A stretch of DNA of 63,286 nucleotides from Mycobacterium sp. 852002-51163_SCH5372311 (GTDB lineage: Bacteria > Actinomycetota > Actinomycetes > Mycobacteriales > Mycobacteriaceae): the NCBI RefSeq assembly GCF_001667115.1, contig NZ_LZIJ01000041.1:1-63286 (forward strand). Direction: 5' to 3'. The notes under the pieces were generated by a model. It ran no database searches and was not told where the DNA came from. It saw only the letters and a program-made list of their open reading frames with translations. This document shows positions 8,597-23,917 of the stretch, piece by piece. Made by a program: the position numbers and the translations under genes. Positions within the stretch are counted from its first letter, which is position 1. Each line of letters begins with the position of its first letter.

Positions 8597-10063
8597 ATGC
8601 AAGACGTGAGTTCGTCGGAATCGAAGACGGGAACCGCGCAGATCGGCGTCACCGGCCTGGCCGTGATGGGATCGAACATTGCCCGGAACTTTGCTCGGCA
8701 CGGCTACACGGTGGCCTTGCACAACCGGTCCGCTGCCAAGACCGACGCGTTGCTCAAAGAGCACGGTGACGACGGCAACTTCGTGCGCTCGGAGACCATC
8801 GAGGAGTTTTTGGACGCGCTGGAGAAGCCGCGGCGGGTCCTGATCATGGTGAAGGCCGGCGATCCCACCGACGCCGTCATCGACCAGCTCGCCGACGCCA
8901 TGGAGGACGGCGACATCATCATCGACGGCGGCAACGCCCTCTACACCGACACCATCCGCCGCGAGAAGGCCATGCGCGAGCGCGGACTGCACTTCGTCGG
9001 CGCCGGGATCTCGGGCGGCGAGGAAGGGGCACTCAACGGTCCGTCGATCATGCCCGGTGGGCCCGCCGAGTCGTACGAATCGCTGGGACCGCTACTCGAG
9101 GAGATCTCCGCTCACGTCGACGGCGTGCCGTGCTGCACCCACATCGGCCCCGACGGTGCCGGTCATTTCGTCAAGATGGTCCACAACGGCATCGAATACT
9201 CCGACATGCAGCTCATCGGCGAGGCCTACCAATTGCTGCGCGACGGCCTTGGCTTGGCCGCGCCGGAAATCGCCGACGTGTTCGACGACTGGAACAAGGG
9301 CGATCTGGACAGCTTTCTCGTCGAAATCACCGCAGAGGTGCTGCGGCAGAGTGACGCCAAGACCGGCAAACCACTTGTCGACGTCATCCTCGACGAAGCC
9401 GAGCAGAAGGGCACCGGTCGCTGGACGGTGAAGTCTGCGCTGGACCTCGGTGTGCCCGTCACCGGCATTGCCGAGGCGGTGTTCGCCCGCGCGTTGTCCG
9501 GTTCGGTGGCCCAGCGCAAGGCCACCACTGGGCTGGCCGCCGGCGCGCTGGGCGAAAAGCCCAACGACACAGCGCAATTCGTGGAAGACGTCCGGCAAGC
9601 CCTCTACGCGTCGAAGATCATCGCGTACGCACAGGGTTTCAACCAGATCCAGGCCGGCAGCGCCGAGTACGACTGGGACATCACGCCAGGTGATCTGGCC
9701 ACGATCTGGCGAGGTGGCTGCATCATCCGGGCCAAATTCCTCAACCGCATCAAGGAGGCGTACGACGCCGACGCCGACCTGGCGACGTTGATCGTGGCGC
9801 CGTACTTCCGTAGCGCGATCGAATCGGCCATCGACGGGTGGCGCCGGGTGGTGGTGACAGCGACGCAGCTGGGTATCCCCATTCCGGGGTTCTCGTCGGC
9901 GCTGTCGTACTACGACGCTCTGCGTACCGAACGATTGCCCGCCGCGCTCACCCAGGGCCTGCGGGACTTTTTCGGTGCCCACACCTACGGCCGCATCGAC
10001 GAGGACCCGAGCAAGAAGTTCCACACCCTGTGGAGCGGAGACCGAACCGAAGTACCTGCCTAG
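8597..10063 (+). CDS. gnd1: 6-phosphogluconate dehydrogenase, decarboxylating
   Basis: Pentose phosphate pathway enzyme that converts 6-phosphogluconate to ribulose 5-phosphate with NADP reduction and CO2 release. At 488 residues it is full length for the long, homodimeric class. The N-terminal Rossmann motif reads TGLAVMGSNIARN. The substrate-site signature includes GAGISGGEEGALNGPSIMPGG and the catalytic HFVKMVHNGIEY. GGAGAGG precedes the ATG. It lies 16 bases before guaB1. Equivalent to Rv1844c. Confidence 0.96.
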   Translation: MQDVSSSESKTGTAQIGVTGLAVMGSNIARNFARHGYTVALHNRSAAKTDALLKEHGDDGNFVRSETIEEFLDALEKPRRVLIMVKAGDPTDAVIDQLADAMEDGDIIIDGGNALYTDTIRREKAMRERGLHFVGAGISGGEEGALNGPSIMPGGPAESYESLGPLLEEISAHVDGVPCCTHIGPDGAGHFVKMVHNGIEYSDMQLIGEAYQLLRDGLGLAAPEIADVFDDWNKGDLDSFLVEITAEVLRQSDAKTGKPLVDVILDEAEQKGTGRWTVKSALDLGVPVTGIAEAVFARALSGSVAQRKATTGLAAGALGEKPNDTAQFVEDVRQALYASKIIAYAQGFNQIQAGSAEYDWDITPGDLATIWRGGCIIRAKFLNRIKEAYDADADLATLIVAPYFRSAIESAIDGWRRVVVTATQLGIPIPGFSSALSYYDALRTERLPAALTQGLRDFFGAHTYGRIDEDPSKKFHTLWSGDRTEVPA

Positions 10064-10076
10064 CGAGTTGCATTAG

Positions 10077-12888
<2,812 letters not shown>

Positions 12889-12892
<4 letters not shown>

Positions 12893-13938
12893 TTCACGAC
12901 GCGCTCAAAGTGCTGGCGGCGATCCTGCTGATCGGCGCCAACGCCTTCTTTGTCGGCGCGGAGTTCTCGCTCATCTCGGCCCGCCGCGACCGCCTGGAAG
13001 CGCTGGCTGAGCAGGGGCGGGCCCGTGCGGTCACCGTGATCCGGGCCGGTGAGCAGCTTTCGTCGATGCTGGCGGGTGCTCAGTTGGGCGTCACCGTGGC
13101 CTCCATCCTGCTCGGCCGGATAGGCGAGTCGGCGGTCGCCGATCTGCTGCGGAGGTCACTGGGTTTCACCAGCATGCCGCCGACGCTGGTGCATACGGTG
13201 TCGTTCGTGGTGGCGCTGGCCCTGGTGGTGACGTTGCATGTGCTGCTCGGCGAGATGGTGCCGAAGAACATCGCGCTGGCCGGTCCGGAACGAACGGCGA
13301 TGCTGTTGGTTCCGCCGTATCTGCACTACGTGCGCGCAGCCCGGCCATTCATCGTCCTGTACAACAAGTGCACCAACGCGGTGCTGCGGATGCTGGGCGT
13401 CGCGCCCAAAGACGAGCTCGACATCACTGTGTCCACGGCCGAGCTGTCCGAGATGATCGCTGATTCTGTCTCCGAAGGCCTGCTGGATCAGGAGGAACAC
13501 ACCCGGCTGAGCCGGGCATTGCGGATATCGACCAGGGTTGTCGCCGACGTCGCGCGGCCGCTCCCTGAGGTCCGGGCGGTGCCGGTGGCGAGGGCGGACA
13601 GCGGGCCGACGGTGGGTGCGGTTGAGCAGGCCCTCGGCGAAACCGGCTACTCCCGGTTTCCGGTCACCGGCATCGGCGGCGAGTTCGTCGGATACCTGCA
13701 TATCAAGGACGTGCTGACGCTAGGCGACGATCCGCAAGCCGTCGTCGATCTGACGCTGGTACGCCCGCTGCCGCGGGTCCGGCAGTCCCTGCCGCTGGCC
13801 GACGCATTGTCGCGGATGCGCCGCAGCAACAGCCATCTGGCGCTGGTGACCGACGAGGGCGGGCAGGTGGTCGCCATGGTGGCGATGGAGGACCTGGTCG
13901 AGGACCTGGTCGGTACCATGCGCGAAGGCACCAGCTGA
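12889..13938 (+). CDS. CNNM-type transporter paralogue lacking the CorC domain
   Basis: 349-residue paralogue of the preceding gene with the same DUF21 transmembrane domain ([20 protein letters not shown]) and CBS pair, but it ends soon after the second CBS motif, so the CorC/HlyC domain is missing. The ATG at 12889 overlaps the upstream stop by 4 bases (ATGA); an open frame extends upstream but has no support. The two proteins probably form one complex. Equivalent to Rv1841c. In M. tuberculosis PE_PGRS34 and vapBC13 follow; here glcB follows after about 280 bases. Confidence 0.88.
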
Positions 13939-14221
13939 TGGTGGCGACGCGTATGATCTGTGCGCCGTGCGTGCTCCGGGAACTGACGGCCCCGGGCCGC
14001 TCGTTTCCAGAAGACGATACGTATGGCCCGCCGCCGTGCCGTCCGTGAAGCCGCCAGCCCCGGCTTGACCTGCTGCTGCAGGTCGGCCGTATACGCTCGT
14101 CAGGCTGTCGCTCGGTAGGCTGGCGCATAGCCAAAATGCGGCCGATTGGCCCGGTTGGTCCAGCCGAAGCGCCAGCCGGGGTCGAAGAGGGCTTCAACAG
14201 GGGCCGTTGTGAAGGAGAACC
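13939..14221 (+). other. Intergenic region before glcB
   Basis: 283 bases that hold no convincing gene. The end supplies the glcB Shine-Dalgarno (AAGGAG, 4 bases before the ATG). No remnants of PE_PGRS or vapBC are visible. Confidence 0.4.
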
Positions 14222-16417
14222 ATGACTGAACGCGTGTCGGCGGGCAACTTGCGCGTCGCCAGGGTGCTCTACGACTTCGTGAACAACGAGGCCCTGCCGG
14301 GGACCGGAATCGACCCGGACAGCTTCTGGGCGGGCGTCGACAAGGTTGTGACCGACCTCACCCCGCAGAACCAGGATTTGCTCAACCGCCGTGACGAGCT
14401 ACAGGCACAGATCGACAAGTGGCACCGCCATCGGGTGATCGAGCCCATCGATCAGGAGGCCTACCGCGAATTCCTCACCGAAATCGGGTACCTGCAGCCC
14501 GAACCCGACGACTTCACCATCACCACCTCCGGCGTCGACGACGAGATCACCACAACAGCCGGGCCGCAGCTGGTGGTCCCCGTGCTCAATGCCCGCTTCG
14601 CGCTCAACGCCGCCAACGCTCGCTGGGGCTCCCTCTACGACGCGCTGTACGGCACCGACGTCATCCCGGAAAGCGACGGCGCGGAAAAGGGCACCAGCTA
14701 CAACAAGGTTCGCGGCGACAAAGTGATCGCCTACGCGCGCAAGTTTCTCGACGGTGCCGTGCCGTTGGCGTCGGGCTCGTGGGCAGACGCGACGGGGTTG
14801 AGTATCGACGACGGCCAGCTGCAGATCGCCTCAGGCGCGGAGTCCACAGGTCTGGCGAGCCCAGAGCAGTTCGCCGGATACAGCGGCGAGCTCGGCTCGC
14901 CCAACTGGTCGGTGCTGCTGGTCAACCACGGTTTACACATCGAAATCCAGATCGACCCGGATTCGCCGGTCGGCAAGACCGACGCAGCCGGCATCAAGGA
15001 TGTGATTCTCGAGTCGGCGATCACCACGATCATGGACTTCGAGGACTCGGTGACCGCGGTCGACGCCGACGACAAGGTGCTCGGTTACCGCAACTGGCTC
15101 GGCCTGAACAAGGGCGATCTCGCCGAGAACGTCATGAAGGACGGCAAGACATTCACCCGTGTCCTCAACACCGACCGCACATACACCACGCCGGACGGCG
15201 GCGAGCTGACCCTTCCCGGGCGCAGCCTGTTGTTCGTCCGCAACGTCGGTCACTTGATGACCAACGACGCAATCGTCTCCGTCGGCGACGGTGACGAAGA
15301 AAAAGAGGTTTACGAAGGCATCATGGACGCGCTGTTCACCGGCGTCGCAGCGATCCATGGGCTCAAGAGCGGCGACCTCAACGGGCCATTGATCAACAGC
15401 CGCACGGGCTCCATCTACATCGTGAAGCCCAAGATGCACGGTCCTGCCGAGGTGGCGTTCACTTGCGAGCTGTTCAGCCGGGTCGAGGACGTGCTGGGAT
15501 TGCCGCAAGGCACCCTCAAGGTCGGCATCATGGACGAGGAGCGCCGCACCACCGTCAACCTCAAGGCATGCATCAAGGCAGCCGCCGATCGTGTGGTGTT
15601 CATCAACACCGGGTTCCTGGACCGCACCGGCGACGAGATCCACACCTCCATGGAGGCGGGACCGATGATCCGCAAGGGTGCGATGAAGAACAGCACCTGG
15701 ATCAAGGCCTACGAAGACGCCAACGTCGACATCGGCCTCGCCGCCGGCTTCTCGGGCAAGGCACAGATCGGCAAGGGCATGTGGGCGATGACCGAGTTGA
15801 TGGCCGACATGGTCGAGCAGAAGATCGCCCAGCCGAAGGCCGGCGCCACCACCGCCTGGGTGCCGTCGCCCACGGCGGCCACCCTGCACGCGATGCACTA
15901 CCACCAGGTGGACGTCTTCGCGGTGCAGAAGGAACTCGAGGGTAAGACCCGCACCACCATCGACGAGTTGCTGACCATTCCGTTGGCCAAGGAACTGGCG
16001 TGGGCTCCTGAAGAGATCCGCGAGGAGGTCGACAACAATTGTCAGTCCATCCTCGGCTACGTGGTGCGCTGGGTGGAGCAGGGCGTCGGTTGCTCGAAGG
16101 TGCCTGACATCCACAACACCGCCCTGATGGAGGACCGGGCCACCCTGCGGATCTCCAGCCAGTTGCTCGCCAACTGGCTGCGGCATGGCGTGATCACCAG
16201 CGAGGACGTGCGTGCCAGCCTGGAGCGCATGGCGCCGTTGGTGGACAAGCAGAACGCGGGTGACGCGGCGTATCGCCCGATGGCTCCCAACTTCGACGAC
16301 AGCATCGCCTTCCTGGCCGCCCAGGACCTGATTCTGAAGGGCGGGCAGCAGCCCAACGGTTACACCGAGCCGATCCTGCATCGCCGTCGTCGGGAGTTCA
16401 AAGCGCGGACCCGCTGA
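14222..16417 (+). CDS. glcB: Malate synthase G
   Basis: Glyoxylate-shunt enzyme that condenses glyoxylate and acetyl-CoA to malate. At 731 residues it is the monomeric G isoform. Family signatures include [33 protein letters not shown] and [17 protein letters not shown], which carry acidic and arginine residues of the Mg2+/glyoxylate site. Close to Rv1837c apart from a shorter C-terminal tail. A strong ribosome site precedes it and a short GC hairpin follows the stop. Confidence 0.97.
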   Translation: MTERVSAGNLRVARVLYDFVNNEALPGTGIDPDSFWAGVDKVVTDLTPQNQDLLNRRDELQAQIDKWHRHRVIEPIDQEAYREFLTEIGYLQPEPDDFTITTSGVDDEITTTAGPQLVVPVLNARFALNAANARWGSLYDALYGTDVIPESDGAEKGTSYNKVRGDKVIAYARKFLDGAVPLASGSWADATGLSIDDGQLQIASGAESTGLASPEQFAGYSGELGSPNWSVLLVNHGLHIEIQIDPDSPVGKTDAAGIKDVILESAITTIMDFEDSVTAVDADDKVLGYRNWLGLNKGDLAENVMKDGKTFTRVLNTDRTYTTPDGGELTLPGRSLLFVRNVGHLMTNDAIVSVGDGDEEKEVYEGIMDALFTGVAAIHGLKSGDLNGPLINSRTGSIYIVKPKMHGPAEVAFTCELFSRVEDVLGLPQGTLKVGIMDEERRTTVNLKACIKAAADRVVFINTGFLDRTGDEIHTSMEAGPMIRKGAMKNSTWIKAYEDANVDIGLAAGFSGKAQIGKGMWAMTELMADMVEQKIAQPKAGATTAWVPSPTAATLHAMHYHQVDVFAVQKELEGKTRTTIDELLTIPLAKELAWAPEEIREEVDNNCQSILGYVVRWVEQGVGCSKVPDIHNTALMEDRATLRISSQLLANWLRHGVITSEDVRASLERMAPLVDKQNAGDAAYRPMAPNFDDSIAFLAAQDLILKGGQQPNGYTEPILHRRRREFKARTR

Positions 16418-16422
16418 CAATG

Positions 16423-16440
16423 CGGGCCGCTGGCGGCCCG
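16423..16440 (+). terminator. GC-rich hairpin after glcB
   Basis: CGGGCCGC and GCGGCCCG form an 8-bp inverted repeat with a very short loop, 5 bases after the glcB stop. There is no U-tract, so it is a candidate weak terminator or a 3'-end stabiliser. Confidence 0.4.
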
Positions 16441-16522
16441 GGGACCCGGCGGGCCCATCGGAATTCACGCTGACCAGCGGAGAGCTTCAACGGATTCGAA
16501 ACGAAAGGACGCAGACACCGGA

Positions 16523-18694
16523 ATGGGTAGGCACAGCTTGCCGGACCCCGAGGATTCCGCCGCCGAGCCCTCTGAGGAATCCTTCGCGGACAGTGCGTAC
16601 CCCGGGGACGAGGCCGATCAAGGTCGACACGGTGGCCTGGAGGCGGATGAGGAGTCGGACGTCTGGTCCGACGGCCACGACGAATGGTCCGATGACTACC
16701 ACGATGCCGACGAGAGTCGCTATCTGGACGAAGACGAACCGTCCGCCAGCTGGGAATCCCGTCCGGTCGAAGACGAATCCATGCCGGCTCCGGGTGAGGC
16801 GTACGCCGACCTCGACGACCGGTACGGGGCCGAGAGTGACATGGCGTCCGGCGCGGCCGCGGGGTACCCCGACTTTCCGTCCCGGCCCGCGAGCGCGGCG
16901 GCCCCAGACCCGTCGACGCCCCCACCGCCGCTCTACGCCGCCGGCCACCGTGGAGGCGGCGAATGGCGCGGCGGGCATCGCAGCGGCCGCGGCGGCCGGG
17001 GAGTCAGCATCGGCGTCATAGTGGCCCTCGTCGCGGTCGTCGCCGTGGTGGGCGTATGGATCCTGTGGAAGTTCATCGGTGACTCGCTGTCGCATCGTTC
17101 ACAGAACGCCGCGGCTCGCTGTGTGGGGGGAAAGGAGACGGTTGCCGTCGTCGCCGACCCGACCATCGCCGATCAGGTGCGGGAGCTGGCCGAGAGCTAC
17201 AACCCGTCGGCCGGTCCGGTCGGCGACCGCTGCGTATCGGTCGACGTCAAACCTGCCGGCTCCGAGGCGGTGCTGGGCGGTTTCAGCGGCAAGTGGCCGG
17301 CCGAGTTGGGTGATCAGCCCGCATTGTGGGTCCCGGGCAGCTCGGTCTCCGCGGCACGCCTCAGCGCGGCCTCCAAACAGAAGATCGTCAGCGAGAGCCA
17401 CTCTTTGGTGACATCGCCGGTGCTACTCGCGATTCGTCCCGAACTCCAGCAGGCCCTTTCCAGCCAGAACTGGGCGAACTTGCCGGGCTTGCAAACCAAT
17501 CCGAACTCGCTGGCCGGCTTGAATCTGCCCGCGTGGGGATCGTTGCGGCTGGCTTTGCCGACCAACGGCAACGGCGATGCGTCGGTGCTGGCCGGCGAGG
17601 CGGTTGCGGCCACGTCAGCACCCGCCGGGGCGCCGGTAACCCAGGGCATCGGCGCCGCGCGCACACTGATGGCCGCGCAACCGAAACTGGCCGACAATTC
17701 CCTCGGCGCGGCGATGAACGCGCTGCTCGGCGCGGGGGACCCGGCGACCGGCCCGGTGCATGCGGTGGCCACCACCGAGCAACAGCTGTTCCAGCGCGGC
17801 CAGTCGCTGCCGGACGCCAAGGGCAAGTTGGGCTCCTGGCTGCCGCCCGGGCCGGTCGCGGTTGCCGACTATCCTGCCGTGCTGCTCACCGGGTCATGGC
17901 TGTCCCACGAACAGACCGAGGCGGCCAGCGCGTTTGCCCGATTCATGCAAAAGCCCGAACAACTGGCCAAGCTGGCCAAAGCGGGGTTCCGGGTAAATGG
18001 TGTAAAACCACCGAGCAGCCCGGTCACCGGCTTCCCCGCCCTGCCCCCGGCGCTCTCGTTGGGCGACGAGGCGCAGCGCGTCACGCTGGCCAACGGACTG
18101 GCCTCAACGGCGGCTGGGGTAGCCGCGACAATCATGCTCGACCAGTCGATGCCCACCGACGAGGGCGGCAAAACCCGGCTCGCCAACGTGGTCGCGGCCC
18201 TCAGCGAAAGAGTCAAAGCGATGCCGCCGACGTCGATGGTGGGACTGTGGACGTTCGACGGTCACGAGGGTCGATCCGAGGTGGCAATCGGACCACTGGA
18301 CGACCCCGTCAACGGACAGCCTCGCTCGGCCGCGCTGACGGCCGCGCTGGACAAGCAGTATTCGTCCAACGGCGGCGCCGTTTCGTTCACCACGCTGCGC
18401 ATGATCTATCAGGAGATGCTCGCCAATTACCGTGCCGGGCAAACGAATTCAATACTGGTGATCACCACCGGGCCGCATACCGACCAAACTCTCGATGGCC
18501 CTGGTCTGCAGGATTTCATTCGCAAGGCAGCGGACCAGGCCCGGCCGATCGCGGTCAACGTCATCGACTTCGGCGCCGACCCGGACCGGGCGACCTGGGA
18601 GGCCATCGCGCAGCTCAGCGGCGGCAGTTACCGCAACCTGGGAACCTCGGCGTCCCCCGACCTCGCCGCGGCGGTCAGCACCTTCCTGGGCTGA
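16523..18694 (+). CDS. Membrane-anchored protein with solute-binding and VWA domains (Rv1836c-like)
   Basis: 723 residues. Residues 1 to about 155 are acidic, low-complexity and probably cytoplasmic. One transmembrane helix follows (IGVIVALVAVVAVVGVWIL). Next comes an extracellular region resembling a periplasmic binding protein, and a C-terminal von Willebrand A domain with a partial metal site (MLDQSMPT, degenerate DxSxS). No function is known to me. The binding-protein plus VWA combination suggests an envelope ligand or adhesion sensor. It lies 105 bases after glcB, with its own plausible ribosome site (GAAAGGA). Confidence 0.82.
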   Translation: MGRHSLPDPEDSAAEPSEESFADSAYPGDEADQGRHGGLEADEESDVWSDGHDEWSDDYHDADESRYLDEDEPSASWESRPVEDESMPAPGEAYADLDDRYGAESDMASGAAAGYPDFPSRPASAAAPDPSTPPPPLYAAGHRGGGEWRGGHRSGRGGRGVSIGVIVALVAVVAVVGVWILWKFIGDSLSHRSQNAAARCVGGKETVAVVADPTIADQVRELAESYNPSAGPVGDRCVSVDVKPAGSEAVLGGFSGKWPAELGDQPALWVPGSSVSAARLSAASKQKIVSESHSLVTSPVLLAIRPELQQALSSQNWANLPGLQTNPNSLAGLNLPAWGSLRLALPTNGNGDASVLAGEAVAATSAPAGAPVTQGIGAARTLMAAQPKLADNSLGAAMNALLGAGDPATGPVHAVATTEQQLFQRGQSLPDAKGKLGSWLPPGPVAVADYPAVLLTGSWLSHEQTEAASAFARFMQKPEQLAKLAKAGFRVNGVKPPSSPVTGFPALPPALSLGDEAQRVTLANGLASTAAGVAATIMLDQSMPTDEGGKTRLANVVAALSERVKAMPPTSMVGLWTFDGHEGRSEVAIGPLDDPVNGQPRSAALTAALDKQYSSNGGAVSFTTLRMIYQEMLANYRAGQTNSILVITTGPHTDQTLDGPGLQDFIRKAADQARPIAVNVIDFGADPDRATWEAIAQLSGGSYRNLGTSASPDLAAAVSTFLG

Positions 18695-18744
18695 ATTGGG
18701 CGATGCCAGGGCGTTCGGTGTGAAGCGTTGGCGTTGAGTGTGAC

Positions 18745-18784
18745 GCTACGGCTTTCGGTGTGAAGCTACGGCTTTCGGTGTGAA
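18745..18784. repeat. Two tandem 20-bp repeats
   Basis: GCTACGGCTTTCGGTGTGAA occurs twice in perfect tandem. A related TTCGGTGTGAA lies just before (about 18709). This is the left arm of a loosely inverted structure between two convergent genes. Confidence 0.85.
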
Positions 18785-18787
18785 GGC

Positions 18788-18817
18788 AGGGCGGAATCCG
18801 GGCGCTTTTCGCGCCCT
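18788..18817. terminator. Bidirectional hairpin between convergent genes
   Basis: GGGCGC (18800-18805), loop TTTTC, GCGCCC (18811-18816), with an alternative outer pairing AGGGCG/CGCCCT. It lies between the VWA gene (plus) and the hydrolase gene (minus), so it could end both transcripts. Confidence 0.5.
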
Positions 18818-18830
18818 CATTTCACACGCG

Positions 18831-18870
18831 ACGCCAACGATTCACGCCCAACGCCAACGATTCACGCCCA
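18831..18870. repeat. Two tandem 20-bp repeats, right arm
   Basis: ACGCCAACGATTCACGCCCA occurs twice in perfect tandem. ACGCCAACG is complementary to CGTTGGCGT near 18726 in the left arm, so the whole 18709-18870 stretch is an imperfect palindrome. Confidence 0.85.
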
Positions 18871-18901
18871 ACACGCTCAGCGAGGGCACGGCGTCAGCGC
18901 G

Positions 18902-19768
18902 CTAGCCGACCAGCAGGGACAGCGCGGCGTCGGCATACGCCTTGGGGTCCTCGATCTGCGGGTAGTGGCCCAAGCCGGGCAGTTCGACCACCGCGGCGCC
19001 GGGCCGCAGCTCGCGCAACCCGTCGAGCACATTCGTGGTGGCCACCGGATCGTTGAGTCCCCATACGAAGCCCAGCGGTTTGGGCCAATCGCGCACGGCG
19101 CCATGCCAGCGTTGCGCGTAACGCTCCCGCTCGTCGAGATAGCTGATCAGCAGATGCGCGATGCGATTGCCGTCGTTGTACGACAACAACTCCCACTGAG
19201 CGGCGGCCTCCTCAGCCGACAGCGGGTGATCGGTCGAGAACAGCCGGCCGAAGCCCCGCTGGAAACCGCGCCGATTCGTCAGCCGGGCCGCGACCGGACC
19301 CAGCGGGCCGCGCAGCACCTTCTGGATCGGCCGCAGGCTGGCGCGTTCCAGGATGACGCTGCCATTGCTCAGCACGGCCCGCTGCATGTCGAAAGGCAGG
19401 CGACCCTCCAGGTCGCGGGCCATCAGCTCGGTGGTCACCGATGTGCCCATGTCGTGGGCGAGCACCACCACCGGGCCGGTCGCCGTCTGCGCGATCACGG
19501 TCTGTACCAGGTTGGCCTGCTCGAGCAGGCTGTAGCGATGCGGACGCGGCTTGTCCGACAGGCCGTAGCCGAGGAAGTCCATCGTCACCCAGGCGTGGTC
19601 GCCCAGATACGGCAGCACGGCCCGGAAATCGAACGAACTCGACGGAAAGCCGTGCAGCAGTAGCACAGTCGGTGTAGCACCCGCTTTTAACCGGACGAAT
19701 ACCCGGCCCACGGGCGTCTCCAGCCAGCGGCCGGCATCGCGCCATTCCTGGACGTTCACTGGTGTCAC
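18902..19768 (-). CDS. lipZ: Alpha/beta hydrolase (LipZ-like) with an aspartate nucleophile
   Basis: 288-residue alpha/beta hydrolase equivalent to Rv1834, often called lipase LipZ. The oxyanion-hole motif is HGFPSSS. The nucleophile elbow reads LAHDMGTS, with Asp rather than Ser in the nucleophile position, as in epoxide hydrolases and haloalkane dehalogenases. The histidine candidate is in PGLGHYPQIED near the C-terminus. Lipase activity is therefore doubtful. GTG start; divergent from the dehalogenase-like gene, 40 bases apart. Confidence 0.85.
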   Translation of the reverse strand: MTPVNVQEWRDAGRWLETPVGRVFVRLKAGATPTVLLLHGFPSSSFDFRAVLPYLGDHAWVTMDFLGYGLSDKPRPHRYSLLEQANLVQTVIAQTATGPVVVLAHDMGTSVTTELMARDLEGRLPFDMQRAVLSNGSVILERASLRPIQKVLRGPLGPVAARLTNRRGFQRGFGRLFSTDHPLSAEEAAAQWELLSYNDGNRIAHLLISYLDERERYAQRWHGAVRDWPKPLGFVWGLNDPVATTNVLDGLRELRPGAAVVELPGLGHYPQIEDPKAYADAALSLLVG

Positions 19769-19808
19769 CCTTCGGACATACCATCGAGGGCGCGATCAAA
19801 GGAGGGTT

Positions 19809-20681
19809 ATGACGATCGATTTCACCCCGGATCCTCAGCTGTACCCGTTCGAGTCGCGCTGGTTCGACAGCTCGCAGGGACGCATCCACTACGTCGACGA
19901 GGGTCCTACGGGTTCCGATGCCCCGCCGATCCTGTTCTGCCACGGGAACCCGACGTGGAGCTTCTTGTATCGCGACATCATCGTCGCGCTGCGGGACCGA
20001 TTTCGGTGCATCGCACCGGACTATCTCGGCTTCGGCCTGTCGGATCGCCCATCGGGGTTCGGCTACAAGGTTGACGGACACGCCCGCGTGATCGGAGAGC
20101 TGGTCGATCACCTGGGCCTCGACGGGTATCTCAGCATGGGTCAGGACTGGGGTGGGCCGATCAGCACCGCTGTGGCCGTCGAGCGTGCCGATCGAGTGCG
20201 CGGTGTCGTGCTGGGCAACACCTGGTTCTGGCCGACGGATGAGTTGACGACGAAGATCTTCAGCAGGGTGATGTCAAGTCCCCCAATGCAATACGCGATT
20301 CTGCGCCGGAATTTCTTTGTCGAGCGGCTGATTCCGGCGGGGACGGCTCGTCGGTTGAGCCCGGTGGTGATGGAGCACTACCGCGCGGTGCAGCCCGACT
20401 CGGAGGCGCGATTGGGGGTGGCCGAGCTGCCGAAAGAGCTTCTGGCTGCCCGTCCGCTGCTGGCACGGCTGGCGCGTGAGGTGCCCGAAAAACTGGGCGC
20501 CAAGCCGGCGCTGTTCGTCTGGGGTATGAAGGACTTCGCGTTCAGACCCGGTCCGACGATCCCACGGATGCGTCAGACGTTTCCCGATCATGTGCTCGTC
20601 GAGCTGCCCGAGGCGAACCACTTCATCCAGGAGGACGCACCGGATCGGATCGCCGCCGCGATCATCGACCGGTTCGGCTGA
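19809..20681 (+). CDS. Haloalkane dehalogenase-like alpha/beta hydrolase
   Basis: 290-residue protein equivalent to Rv1833c. It has HGNPTWS (oxyanion loop with the halide-binding Asn), nucleophile Asp in MGQDWGGPIS followed by the halide-stabilising Trp, and a C-terminal catalytic His in EANHFIQED. All fit hydrolytic dehalogenation of haloalkanes, but the native substrate is unknown. A strong Shine-Dalgarno AAAGGAGGG lies just before the ATG. Shares a 40-base divergent promoter region with the lipZ-like gene. Confidence 0.86.
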   Translation: MTIDFTPDPQLYPFESRWFDSSQGRIHYVDEGPTGSDAPPILFCHGNPTWSFLYRDIIVALRDRFRCIAPDYLGFGLSDRPSGFGYKVDGHARVIGELVDHLGLDGYLSMGQDWGGPISTAVAVERADRVRGVVLGNTWFWPTDELTTKIFSRVMSSPPMQYAILRRNFFVERLIPAGTARRLSPVVMEHYRAVQPDSEARLGVAELPKELLAARPLLARLAREVPEKLGAKPALFVWGMKDFAFRPGPTIPRMRQTFPDHVLVELPEANHFIQEDAPDRIAAAIIDRFG

Positions 20682-20695
20682 CGGGCACCGCCGGG

Positions 20696-23539
<2,844 letters not shown>

Positions 23540-23587
23540 GTGGCGAACTCCTGACGCGCGGTGCTGCAGAGGAAGGGTCTAGCGGCC

Positions 23588-23800
23588 CTCTCCCTCTGTC
23601 TTCACCCGTGCACCAGGCGCCTGAGAGATTCGGCGCCGCTAACAGGCACCTTTCCCCATCGGCGGGTGACGACCGGCGGTCGCCACCGCTTTCCAGAGGC
23701 ATCTTGTCTTACGCGGTCCGGGGGCCTGAGAGGTTGACGGAGAGGTGTTGCTCCTTCGGCGTCCATGACTGGCGGTCATGGAACTCTCCCGCGCAAGCGC
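23588..23800 (-). promoter_or_regulatory. Tandem glycine riboswitch upstream of gcvP
   Basis: In the minus-strand leader two aptamer-like units occur in a row. The first (about 23795-23706) has CGGGAGAG, GCCGAAGGAGCAA and AACCTCTCAGGC. The second (about 23705-23590) has CTCTGGAAAG, GCGCCGAATCTCTCAGGCGCC and ends in GACAGAGGGAGAG. These are the conserved glycine-aptamer elements. The 3' end is about 50 bases before the gcvP ATG. Glycine binding should switch on glycine catabolism. Confidence 0.9.
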
Positions 23801-23840
23801 GACGCATCGCCCAGTTTACCGCCTCCTTATCGCAAGGCGT

Positions 23841-23896
23841 GAGCGTGCACGTTTGTACAGGGACACGCCGCCTGAGGCGTGCAATTGCGCACGCTC
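23841..23896. repeat. Dispersed 56-bp palindromic repeat, copy 1
   Basis: Imperfect palindrome beginning GAGCGTGCACGTTTGTACAG and ending in GCGCACGCTC. A close relative of the same length is at 32565-32620. It lies 3' of resR, so on the minus strand it could act as a terminator before the gcvP leader. Confidence 0.8.
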
Positions 23897-23917
23897 GCGG
23901 AGGAAGGTGAGGCGGAA

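Noticed and set aside
14933..16468. 511-codon ORF antisense to glcB
   Set aside because: Typical shadow frame of a high-GC gene; glcB is certain on the plus strand.
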